Part shown: in pieces, positions 34,587 through 44,811 of the stretch
Numbering within the stretch: position 1 is the first letter of the stretch
Layout: each line of letters begins with the position of its first letter
Source of the DNA: Adineta steineri
Lineage: Eukaryota; Rotifera; Eurotatoria; Adinetida; Adinetidae
DNA length: 64,000 nt
NCBI GenBank assembly: GCA_905250115.1
Contig: CAJNOI010000207.1
Location: 62,001-126,000, forward strand
Reading direction: 5' to 3'
The notes under the pieces: generated by a model
Told to the model about the DNA's origin: nothing
Databases searched by the model: none
The model's input: the letters and a program-made list of their open reading frames with translations, nothing else
Translations under genes and position numbers: made by a program

Positions 34587-35786
34587 GATGTGGATTGTTT
34601 GATAAACTAGGTATAATCATATATTTAATTTGTCGTTAAGAAAGAAAAAAAACTCACAATAAATTGAATAATATCAAAGTAAGATCGGATGAATTATGTT
34701 CGAATATTATCGCTCAAATTTGATTGAAGGTATAAAATCATTTAAACAGTCTCATATTTATATACGTATTTAGTAGGTAGAAAACAAATTAACCGAAAGT
34801 AGTTTATGCTAAATTATTTTGCATAATCATCAAATAAATTTATTAATTCATGATACAATAATTGGTCTTCGGTTAAGAATACATTCAAGAGCCACTCGAA
34901 TCGCATATATGTTTATATGGATAATATGTATATATGCTCTTGACAATTTAATAATAATAATAATATGAGTGATATATAGGAAGTGAGTTCATAGTTGATT
35001 AGGCTTTAGAGATTATACAATCCTATATTAAATATTAAAGTAATAAGAGTTACTTCAAAATTATGTTCTATGCGTACTTCTTTTTCATACTGTATCATTA
35101 GAGAAAACATACGACTGTTAATCAAATGAAATAATATGTACTCGTTGGAGATATACGTGTCAAATTCCTATAAGCTGTAGTTCTCAGAACTAATCCTCGT
35201 TTAGAGAGCGTTCAATAATCCTAGTTTGAAAATCTGGTGACCAAACGAAGACTTTTTAACTTAAGATGTATTATATAGAATGTTATTCAACAGAATCCTG
35301 CAGTTTACCCTGCAGTATAGCAATAAACACACAATTTTCTATCGTGGCCTCTATGTTAATGTAGTTTCATTCGATATTTTGATGATCAGACAGTGATTTT
35401 TGATTCAATATTCAAGTACGTAACGAGTAAAGCAATGACTTTTGGAAGTTGCGTGCTTGTTGCGATATTATTAGTGAAGAGATGTGAGACTTGCAAATAA
35501 AATTCAACTATATAAATACCATATGATCAAAGGACGGGAGCATGTAATAAATGGAAAATGAGCGTTTAAATGTTCATCGAAAATTCACTTGTAATTATTT
35601 CTAGCAAAGAGTAAAATTGAATGTGAGTGAGGATATTATTCAAAACATTTTATTCTTAATATATATATATGTGGAAATACATAAACTTTCTATGTGAATG
35701 TAACAATAAAATTTATTCAATTAATTTTTCATCTAGTTCTAATAAAAAAAAGAAATTTATAGTTTATCGGTATTAGTGCCATATGA
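34587..35786. other. Intergenic, nothing recognised
   Basis: AT-rich sequence between two minus-strand genes, with no supported gene, RNA or repeat. Confidence 0.5.
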
Positions 35787-36857
35787 TCAGTTGTTTGTCC
35801 GATGATTAGTAATAATGAGCGGAAGTTCTAGAAGAATATCTGTAGAAGGCTCACCAAGATCAACTTTCAGTTGAAGTATGTGACTTATGCTAACTGATTG
35901 ATTTTTATCTTTCGAAAGATAATAATGTGTAAAAGTGGGTAGAGTTGTGTTGGGCACATGCATTTGGTAGTTTTTGTGAAAGTTTATATCTCGAAAGTGA
36001 TCGGTGATTTCCAGATCTCGCTCAAACATACGTGTTTTTCTATTTGCATAGGAAGGAAGAAAGTCGATATGCTGTAAAACATTCATCGTTGTTAAACGTA
36101 TCAGATAATCCTGTGGGTTATGTATATCGACGGTAAATGAAAAGTTGTTTCCAATGTTGACGACATTCTTGTGAAGAATGAGTTGAACACGAACACCATT
36201 GCGATTTGTCTCTTCTACTTCGAGTTGTGTCGAATTGACAGGCAGCGATGCATGTTTGATAATAACAGGAAATTCCTTTTGAATATTCCGTCTGTACCAT
36301 TGAGATCTGGTAAATACAATGCGAATGAAGTAATGAATATACAGTATATTGTGTCGTTTTGCTCCAGCTGAGGACGGTAAGGAATTTTCAAGAGGGAAAT
36401 GAAATGGCCAACTATGATTGCTATATGATGGAAGAGAAATACGTTTGTTATTGTAAGAGTCTACGATCTGTACTTTGGTCAAAATATCCATGCGATAGAG
36501 AGTTGCCGCCTGCTTGTAGGCTCCAGTGTAGTGTGAGTAGAAAACCTTACCAATGAGTTGTATATCAATACGGTTCAGTTTCAAGCTGCCGAAATTATTG
36601 GAAAAATCAATCGTACCTGTAATGTTTTCACCTGTCCAAAATATATTTTGATCTTTTCCAGGAAATCGACATTTGATCCTTGATTTTAATCCACCACTAC
36701 TTAATCCTATTAATAACAACATAAGAAACAAATATTGACGAATAATATTCGGAAATAAATAGAACATATTGGAATTGAAATAAGACAACCAATGTTTACT
36801 TTTCGTAAGTTTTAACTGTCGTACAATAGAAAAAAAATTGTAAAATGATAGATTCAT
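35787..36857 (-). CDS. Arrestin-domain protein (alpha-arrestin-like)
   Basis: An open frame of 356 residues. From about residue 58 (KSRIKCRFPGKDQNIFWTGE, then NITGTIDF) it follows the arrestin N-domain pattern of a sandwich of beta strands. The central block WPFHFPLENSLPSSAG is the diagnostic FxF-x-L-x3-LPSS motif. The C-domain continues through VQLILHKNVVNIGNNFSF. Alpha-arrestins are adaptors that link membrane cargo to ubiquitin ligases and endocytosis; no PPxY motif is visible here, so ligase binding is not assured. The first 55 residues are hydrophobic and unlike the family. A 5' exon ending at a donor near residue 20, and an acceptor just before GLSSGG, would remove most of this and is probably the real structure. 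Confidence 0.72.
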   Translation of the reverse strand: MNLSFYNFFSIVRQLKLTKSKHWLSYFNSNMFYLFPNIIRQYLFLMLLLIGLSSGGLKSRIKCRFPGKDQNIFWTGENITGTIDFSNNFGSLKLNRIDIQLIGKVFYSHYTGAYKQAATLYRMDILTKVQIVDSYNNKRISLPSYSNHSWPFHFPLENSLPSSAGAKRHNILYIHYFIRIVFTRSQWYRRNIQKEFPVIIKHASLPVNSTQLEVEETNRNGVRVQLILHKNVVNIGNNFSFTVDIHNPQDYLIRLTTMNVLQHIDFLPSYANRKTRMFERDLEITDHFRDINFHKNYQMHVPNTTLPTFTHYYLSKDKNQSVSISHILQLKVDLGEPSTDILLELPLIITNHRTNN

Positions 36858-37759
36858 TCTATTGATAAATTAAATTATTGATAGGAAAAAGGTCGGTGGT
36901 GTCATATTTCAAATAAGGAAAAGTAAATTGGATGCAATCTGATATTTTCGTACAATCACGCTTAAGGTTAATACGATCTATACTACTACAAAACTACCAT
37001 ATTTCAAATGAACAGATCATGTTGAAATAATTTTGTTCTACGTGCTCATGTTTTCACGATAACATTCTGAAAAGTAATTTTTTTACTTAAATCGAATGAA
37101 TATTCACAGCGAGATCAATCGAAGCTGACTATGAAAGAAGTTCTTCCGCAGTGACATTTATATGTTGTAATTAATCAAATGTAAGTTTCGATCACGACTA
37201 TTGAAGAAATCAATGGAAGAAAAATAATACTGGACTCTTTCGGATAGGAACCAATGAATTCTGCTGTAAACAATGGAATTTTAAATTATCCGATGTTTCA
37301 TGGCTATCATACAAGTTAAATTCAATTTTCGTCATTGTCCATGACAATAAGAACACGAGTAAATGGCTCAAAAGTATTTTTTACTTAATCTGTATAATTC
37401 TATCTCACATCGCTATAAAAAAGATGATTATATAGTTACATATCGAGAGAACAAATAGTAAATACGAAGACAATGATACGCAATTTTTATCAGGAAGTAT
37501 ATATTAGTCTAAGGCATTTAACACAAATAGCAATGTAAGCTAAACAAAACTCTAACTTATAAACATATTATGTTGAAGGTGCGGATGTAGATGGATAATG
37601 TACACCTAAACCCTCCATGCGGATATTAACATATCACGTCTATCCAATATAACTCAAATGATACTTATATTTATTGATAAAAATATATAACATAGATTTA
37701 CAAAAAGCAGACTCGTTAGCAGGATTAGTGTTAGATATAATCTTTTCATTTCGTCAATT
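36858..37759. other. Intergenic, nothing recognised
   Basis: AT-rich interval between an arrestin-like and a receptor gene, both on the minus strand. A weak telomere-like trace at 37577-37622 is too degenerate to count. Confidence 0.45.
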
Positions 37760-38833
37760 TTATTCATCTCCATCATTTGGACGAAGTCCTCGTACTGTTG
37801 TTCCTCCACCAGTTGTTACGCGTGTTGGATTTTGACGTAATATCTTTGTTTGAATCAGTTGTAATAATTCACGTCGAAATATTTCCGATGATGTAGCAAA
37901 GTTAGCAAATGTTAATGAAAATCCAAGATAAATCAAAACATATGTCATATTACTCGCAAATGCTTCAATTGTAGTACGAAGTGATGATTTTGGTGTATTT
38001 ATCGTAAATGCACTATAAACAAGATAACATGGATTGGGTAAATTTAGAACGATGAAAAGAGTAATTTGATGTGCCAACATTTTATGAAGTTGAGCATCTT
38101 TCTTTGACATTTTACTACCTTGAGCGGGTCGATTTTCATTAGTTCCTCCACCTGGTCCAATTCTTTGTTTAGTTTTATGAATATTATTAACAGTTAATAG
38201 ACCAAAAACAAGCATTAAAAATAATGGAAGAATACCACTATCAATAGCAATGTAAGTACTAAAAAATACTCCATAAGCTCCTGAGCGATACTTACAAGAG
38301 CCGGTACTAATATCATAGAAAATAAGTACTTGAATATATATGAGACACCAGATAATAGCAGTACCAATCATAAGACGACTGGCAACCTTTGGTGAACTCC
38401 ATTGTCGACGAACAGCATCACGAGAACTAGCAAAATAACGATCAATTGAAGCCAAAATGATTTGATACCGAGGAACAGCAACAAATATATAAAATAAATA
38501 GAATCGAATTTTACAATAATAAAGATTCGTATTGAGTGTTGTAATACTATAACCATAGTGTATCATTCGAGTAACAAGAGCAAAATTAAATGTAAAAAAT
38601 TGTGCAAAACTCGAAGCAATGAAATACATTGCACAAGGACTTTTATTAAATGTTGGTTGAGAAAAGACGAGACAAGTTAAAGCAGATCCAATGTTACCCA
38701 TAATCAAAATCAAACCTAAACCAATTTGTGAAATATATTTGTTGAGTGAATTGAAAAGTGAAATTAAATGAGCTTGATTGTCGCTAATGATGATGCTCGT
38801 ACCATTTATCGTTGTATTTGACATTTTTCTCAA
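37760..38833 (-). CDS. 7TM receptor, rhodopsin-like, with DRY motif
   Basis: A single-exon protein of 357 residues with an outer N-terminus carrying several N-glycosylation sites (NTT, NGT), then seven hydrophobic helices. Helix 3 ends LASIDRYFASS, the canonical DRY motif. Cys before helix 3 (YYCKIRF) and Cys in the second outer loop (TGSCKYRSG) give the usual disulfide. The third inner loop is long, Gly-rich and basic (QRIGPGGGTNENRP), and helix 6 starts HQITLFIVLNLPNPCY. It is distinct from the two shorter receptors in this window and looks like the peptide-receptor-like group common in bdelloids. Ligand unknown. Confidence 0.84.
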   Translation of the reverse strand: MRKMSNTTINGTSIIISDNQAHLISLFNSLNKYISQIGLGLILIMGNIGSALTCLVFSQPTFNKSPCAMYFIASSFAQFFTFNFALVTRMIHYGYSITTLNTNLYYCKIRFYLFYIFVAVPRYQIILASIDRYFASSRDAVRRQWSSPKVASRLMIGTAIIWCLIYIQVLIFYDISTGSCKYRSGAYGVFFSTYIAIDSGILPLFLMLVFGLLTVNNIHKTKQRIGPGGGTNENRPAQGSKMSKKDAQLHKMLAHQITLFIVLNLPNPCYLVYSAFTINTPKSSLRTTIEAFASNMTYVLIYLGFSLTFANFATSSEIFRRELLQLIQTKILRQNPTRVTTGGGTTVRGLRPNDGDE

Positions 38834-40339
38834 CGATCTCTAGAAAGAAAAAGATATGAGAATCCATTAGTGTCTGTAAGATGGAAATTAATCTAATTTT
38901 TCTTCTTCTTATCATTCTGACAAAATGTAAATATACATAATTGTATAAGATATATATCTATTCGAGCAATGCTACTAAGGGATAAGTGTAGATTAAAACT
39001 AGTTTGTAAACATAGAAAATACAGCGGCTTACCCTGATGATTAAATATTTTTTTGATGATGACTTATTTAGTTTAATCTTCCTTTCTTGGATTCTATATT
39101 AGAATAGAAACAATCTTTAATGATTTATTTTTGTAGAATTCATTCAATTCAAAAACAGTTGAATCCTTAGTAATGCGTAATAATATAGATTAAAACTTCA
39201 TCTAGTCATCACTAGATGTTTTGTGATATTATATTAATAAAAAATATCTTGAAAAGAAACACAACATATTGTGATTGTTGTTTTCTTCTCAAATGAGAAA
39301 GATTTTCGAACTAAATGAAAAAAAGCGAGTTTTTTTATAAAAATCATTGGATTTTATTATCTTTGATACTAACTTATGAAAGAGAAGTGATAATACGCAG
39401 TTTTATTCTTTATTTTGATGAATGGTAGTAGAGAAGATGAAGAAACAAAATAGATAAAAATGAATCAGTTTTTCATTAATGATTTCGACTACGGATGTTG
39501 GAAAAAAATAATGATGATTTTTATTATGCATTATAACACAAAGACTTTGCCTGCTGAATCTTTATCGTATTATCTTGAGGGTAATGAATCTGAATGTGCC
39601 ATGAACAAAACATCCCCTCCTAGCACTATATAGTTCAACAAACAATGGGACAAAAATAATTAACTTCGTTAGAGATATTTCAATAGATGGATCGAAAGAG
39701 AAATCATAACAGCTACGACATTACTCTGTTTTTCTTTTTGCACAATTAGTTACTCGAACGACGTAATTACATTATGAGTAATAATGGCGAATGACTTATT
39801 TCATACGAAAAATCTATTCTATCTTCATTCATTCTCTGCTGTTTTAATAGAAGATATGAATTAATCGAAAGAATATACCATAGATCCGTTTGTTTGTGTA
39901 AATATATGTTGTAGACATGGACGGCGAAACGATTTCATTTTCGGGTCGGCTATATTTTCCAAATGAATCATTCCGGACAGCAAATTATACAAAGATTTTT
40001 TTAACTGTGAATCGTTTAGTCTTTCTTGTTGACTTTAGTTATTATTGAAATTTAATAACTACATGATACTTTATTTTCCAAGAAAAAAATATGAATTCAC
40101 AGTGTAATATAGAAATACTGCTTGACAATGGTCAAAAAACGAAACTATTCGTGCTCAAAAAAAGTCTTTCAACTTTGGTTTTTTAAGATAAAACCAGAAC
40201 GGATGCATTTCAAATCAAGTACACCTAACTTTTCTTTGTGTATACTCAGAACTATTACTAGTCTTAGTTTTTTACTTTAAAAAGATATAATCTGACTTTA
40301 TTTAGCCGACATTCCTATATAAAGAACTTTGACGAGAAA
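38834..40339. other. Intergenic, nothing recognised
   Basis: About 1.5 kb of AT-rich sequence upstream of the receptor gene. No supported gene, RNA or clear repeat. Confidence 0.5.
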
Positions 40340-40675
40340 ATTAACCAAAAAATGTCCAAAAATTTGTCACAATCATACGCTTTTAATCACAAACAACCAA
40401 AATAATCAAAATTTCCTTGGTTATTACGATGAATTGAGATTAAAATCGATTAGCAGTTCATGCAAAAATTTGATTTTAACTAACTTTTGCCCGATACAAA
40501 ATGAACAAATTGAAACCCATTTTCATCAATTATACTCAACTTTTTTCATGAACTTTTAATTGATTATAATCGCAGTTCATCATAATAATCAAGAAAAATT
40601 TAGTTTTTCCAGTTATTTCTGATTAAAATCGATTAAAAGTGTGTGATTATCACAGATTTTCAATTCTTTTTTAAT
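40340..40675. mobile_element. Degenerate foldback element, relative of the one at 60000
   Basis: The two halves are diverged inverted copies: GTCACAATCATACGCTTTTAATC near the left and its inverted partner GTGATAATCACACACTTTTAATC near the right. A second inner pair is built around ATTACGATGAA and TTCATCATAATAAT. The inner part also lines up with the element at 60000-60480 (both have GATTATTACGA, then ATTAAAATCGATTA). The ends are approximate and no target duplication is clear. Confidence 0.55.
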
Positions 40676-40693
40676 GGAGTTTAATCATTCAAC

Positions 40694-41180
40694 CAAGGGG
40701 GAAAATGCGTACTTTAAAGCATAAAGTACTGTAAAGTATCAAAGTAGTTTAAAATACGTAGAAGTGGAAGGAAGCAGCGCAAAATAGCTCGAAGCACGAA
40801 ACTAGTTCAAATTAGCTCAAAATTCAAAAGTGGTTCAAAGTAAAAAAGTAGTCCAAAGTAGACCGAAGTAGTTCAAAGTACGTAGAATTAATTTCAAATA
40901 CAAAGTAGTGCAAGGTACAAAAATAGCTCAAAATATGTAATAGCAGCACATAGCGCTTCAAACTAACTCGAAGTAGCCAAAAGTAGCTAAAAGTAGCACA
41001 AAGTACCTCAAAGTAGCACAAAGTAGCGTAAAATAGTCTAAAGTAGCGTAAAGTAGGTCAAAGTAGCACAAAGCAGCGTAAAGTAGCTCAAAAGTAGCGT
41101 AAAGTCGCTTAGAGTAGTGCAGAGTAGCATAAAGTAGCTCAAATTCACTTGAAGTGCAGAAGTACGTATTTTTCCCCTTG
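40694..41180. mobile_element. Non-autonomous hAT-like element filled with AAAGTAGC words
   Basis: The left tip CAAGGGGGAAAATGCGTACTT matches the inverted right tip CAAGGGGAAAAATACGTACTT with two or three changes. It is flanked by a perfect 8-base direct repeat CATTCAAC (40686-40693 and 41181-41188), the hAT signature; tip CAAGG fits YARNG. Almost the whole interior is a degenerate array of a 10-11 base word of the type AAAGTAGCNCA. Here the word keeps one orientation across most of the element. There is no transposase; the frames on the minus strand are artefacts of the repeat. Confidence 0.85.
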
Positions 41181-41188
41181 CATTCAAC

Positions 41189-42673
41189 TCTGGATTTCAA
41201 AAAACAAACAACTCGATATCGATGCAGATACAGATACCACACTAGCAAAATCCCATATAAACACTTCAGTGGACACAAGTTGATAGTGGAGAAAGTGTAC
41301 ACTAATCTTGTGTTATGTTGTAATATCTTCTAACAAATCCAGGTACTACTTTATCTCTCGATATCATCTTTTACCTGGATGTATCTCTTCAGATATCATA
41401 TATATTGGGATATCATCTCTCTTGATATCATATATGATATCTTATATCTGGATCTCTTTGCTAAGATATGATATCTTATAATATGTTATATCTATCTCTT
41501 GTTTTACCTAGATAGTCACTCTCTCATATATAGACCGCATTTTATGTAATTTAACATACGATCTTCTATCTTATTATTTACCATCGTTTTATGTGATTGT
41601 CAATAAACTTATTAACGATCGAAACCATATTCTACTTAACACTTGTAACAATAAGACATCTATCGGAGTATGTAAAATAAACTACAATAGAAACTTTTCC
41701 CATGAGATCGAGCCTACCCAGGCCTAAAGGCTCCACCGCCTATGCTTTCATATATATTACTCCGACTTACTGAAATGATACATCAGATTTGATTAGCTAC
41801 AAATTCTCAAGTATAATTTTATTTAATATAAAATAGAGAGTCGGAATTTGTTTACATAAAAATTATTCACTTGATGAATTGAATTCTTTCAAAATATTTG
41901 CAACATAAAATGGATTTCCATCAAAAGGGATAGAACGAAACTTCATCTACTTTAAAACTTTTTTGAAGTGCATACTTCTAAGGTCTCACCATTTCCCTTT
42001 TCACTTGGTTTGATAATGGTGAAATAAAAAAAATTTGTTTGCTATTCTATATATAAATAATTATTTATTAAAAACTGATGAATGAATTTCAATATAAAAC
42101 TTTAAATAGCAAAGCTTTTTTTTCTCTAGATATAAATATTGTTGTAATCTTTTAATTCCATAAGGAATATTTATAATTATAAAAGAATGTTATTCATAAA
42201 GATATTGTCTACGTGTATAATATCAACTTTTGGAGATTAAGTTTTATATTCGCTTATAATATTTTAATTATATTGTCTATTACTGTCTTTAATAAATTTA
42301 TATTAAAAAATGAGGTTATATAGTGAAACAGATCAATTTCTGCAGATCGTTGTCTACTGACAGTAAAGAGATATTTCCAATATATAAAATGCAAAACTTA
42401 AGAGAAACGACGAGAAAATAAATGAAGAAAGTAAAGAAGACACTAATTTTGTCTTTTGTGCAAGAAAATAACACAAGTATGTGGAGTACAAATTATGGGA
42501 TCAAAAAGACATTTTTTCATTCTGTGTAGAAGGTAAGGATAACAGCACGTCGCATCAATAACATTTTCTTTTTTTTTTTATATAAACAAGTTGTATTTTT
42601 TTCTTATCCCTTTCATAATTATCTGAACGTATTGAATTCAATAACATATCATATTTTTAGAACACAAATAAAA
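41189..42673. other. Intergenic with a GATATC-rich stretch
   Basis: 41340-41520 is dense in GATATC and ATATCAT words on both strands, like the word arrays elsewhere but without clear ends. A GC-richer patch (41706-41745) follows. No gene is supported before the nuclear receptor; an acceptor-like AG at 42660 suggests a 5' untranslated exon upstream of it. Confidence 0.45.
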
Positions 42674-43888
42674 ATGTTAACTACAAATGCAAAGTTAAAT
42701 ATTCCATCAACAAAAAAACAAAATTTATCTGAATGTCGAATATGTGGCGCTCCTGCTCAATATGTAAATTTTGGCGTTATTTCATGTAGTTCATGTAAAA
42801 TGTTTTTTAAACGAAATGCTAATATTGAACAAGTGACTTTTGATTATTTTTTTTCAATTTTTAAATAAAAATTATTCGTTTGATTTAGGAAATATTTAAA
42901 TGTAATTTTGATGGCTATTGTGAAATAAAACGAGATAATCATCATATGTGTGCATCATGTCGACTTAGGAAATGTTTTCAATATGGAATGACTACTGACA
43001 AATTTCGAGCATCACGATCGAAGAAATCATTGGTTAAAATAGAACCACGATATCAATCAGAAAAAGTAAGATAATAAAAATATACAAAATGTTTTTCTTA
43101 TTTATTTTTGTTAGTTATCAATATTAAATTCTTTAAAACCAGATCATTCATTATTAACTAGTAGTCAATGGACACTTCTCTCAAATTTATATAATAGTTT
43201 TGATGAATCTCAACTTTCATTACTTGGTAAATCTTTAGTAGATACACATAATTCTTTACAGCCAATGAATGTGACATATCAAAAACTTGTAGAAAATTAT
43301 TTATCATCTCTTTATGAAACAACAGGAAGATATCTTTGTTTGAATGATGATATTTGTAAATTATCATTTAGTGATCGTTCCATTTTACTTCGTAATGCTG
43401 CAGATAATGTATCTTGCATGGCTTCTGCATTTATTACACATCATTTTGATTTATTTAGTCTAGATTCTTTTTTAAAAATTCTAATAGCAATATATGGCAA
43501 TCGTCCAGTCTCTCTTTCTCTATGGGCAATGAAATTTATTATTTCAGATATTGTAATATTTAAATTAGCACTTTCATTATTTGCTTTATCAAAAACTACT
43601 TATTTATATTCTCCAAATATTTTAACAGATTCAACAAATTCTTCTGCAATATTTCATATTCAAAATAAATATGCAGAAGTTACATGGAAATATCTTATTT
43701 ATAGCTATGGTTGGTATGAAGCTGTCAAATATTTTCATAATATCATACATTGGCTTATGACTTGTACTATGCTCATGATCCCTATACAAAATTTTAGTTC
43801 ACATAATAATAATACTGATTCACTTGTTGAACTAACTGAGCTTACACTTATATTAGATGATGTTGAGAAAATAATCGAAACAAAATAG
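42674..43888 (+). CDS. Nuclear receptor, divergent
   Basis: Three exons (42674-42832, 42889-43065, 43115-43888), all phase 0, encode 369 residues. The DNA-binding domain runs CRICGAPAQYVNFGVISCSS, then CKMFFKRN, and on through CNFDGYC to MCASCRLRKCFQYGM, so all eight zinc-binding Cys are present. The P-box CSSCKMFF is unusual. The remaining 250 residues should be a ligand-binding domain; LYNSFDES and SFSDRSILLRNAADNVS fit helices 1-5. A Met 14 codons upstream (42632) is in frame, but the TTTTTAG before 42661 looks like a splice acceptor, so the later Met is preferred. Its intron positions parallel those of the receptor at 14822. Confidence 0.86.
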
Positions 43889-44811
43889 AAGTCAACGATT
43901 TTTATGTTATATGTGCTTATTGTTTGTCTTATAGTTGGAGCTTTAAAATATATACAAGCAGAAATAAACTCAAAGTGCATTTATTCTATAGTATTGATCA
44001 AATCCTTATAGAATATCAATGAAATAAATTAAGAAAATTTTAATCGAATGCGACGACACATTTACGTGTATACGTAATTTCTCTTCATTTCATTATCACG
44101 CCCGAAACAGATTTTGACTGTTGTAGTTGGAAAGGCATTGTTCTAACAGAATTGAGCTAGATAGTATTCTAACTTGTATGTTTGAGGTGTATTTTCAAAT
44201 TACAAGTGCTATATTATTATGTCCATTGATGAAAGGTCAGGAATAAAGATAATATTTGCACTTACCGTTAGATATGTTACATGAATAAAAATTACTAACA
44301 GTCATATTGATTCATATCAACGGGTTTAGGACAGTTGCGCGCTGACATTTGCTCGTCGGACAGTTACTCGAAAGGACACTTGCTCGTTAGGCAGTTGCTT
44401 GTCAGGGTGTGGGTGTTGAAAGAATAGAATACCCACACCCACACACCCTACTCTTCGCGTATTCGATAAATTCCAAAACGAATAATTATAATATATGAAC
44501 CCATTAAACTAAGAAAATACGAGAGTCAATCATCACAAGATATTTTTCACGTAATCTTACATTCAAACTTGCCTCATAACAGTTTGTTTTTATTCAGTAG
44601 TTTATTTGTGCCATACGAGATTCACAATGCAAATGAAAAGAGGAAGATAATAAGAAGAAAGATAGTAACGTGTCAGTGGTGTTATATTTTCACTTTTATC
44701 AAAAGAAAAAAGAAAAGAAATAAATGTTTCTGCTGTGGATGTGAGTAGAGTAATCACACCAACTCTCAATTATATGAACCAAAAAAGTACGAAAAGAATT
44801 AGAAATAAATA
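43889..44811. other. Intergenic with a 15-base tandem array and a telomere-like hairpin
   Basis: At 44329-44404 about five units of the type GGACAGTTGCTCGTC, 14-16 bases each, lie in tandem. They run straight into a telomere-like hairpin at 44405-44450: GGGTGTGGGTGTT facing ACCCACACCCACACACCC. No gene is seen. Confidence 0.6.

Noticed and set aside
40824-41302. Minus-strand frames with repeated Tyr-Phe and Leu-Leu
   Set aside because: They are translations of the AAAGTAGC array inside the hAT-like element.
41340-41520. GATATC-rich stretch as a further word-array element
   Set aside because: Words are on both strands but no inverted tips or target duplication could be found.
41300-41750. Possible solo long terminal repeat
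   Set aside because: The stretch starts near TGTTATG and has a GC-richer patch, but I could not fix matching ends or a flanking duplication and there is no coding remnant.
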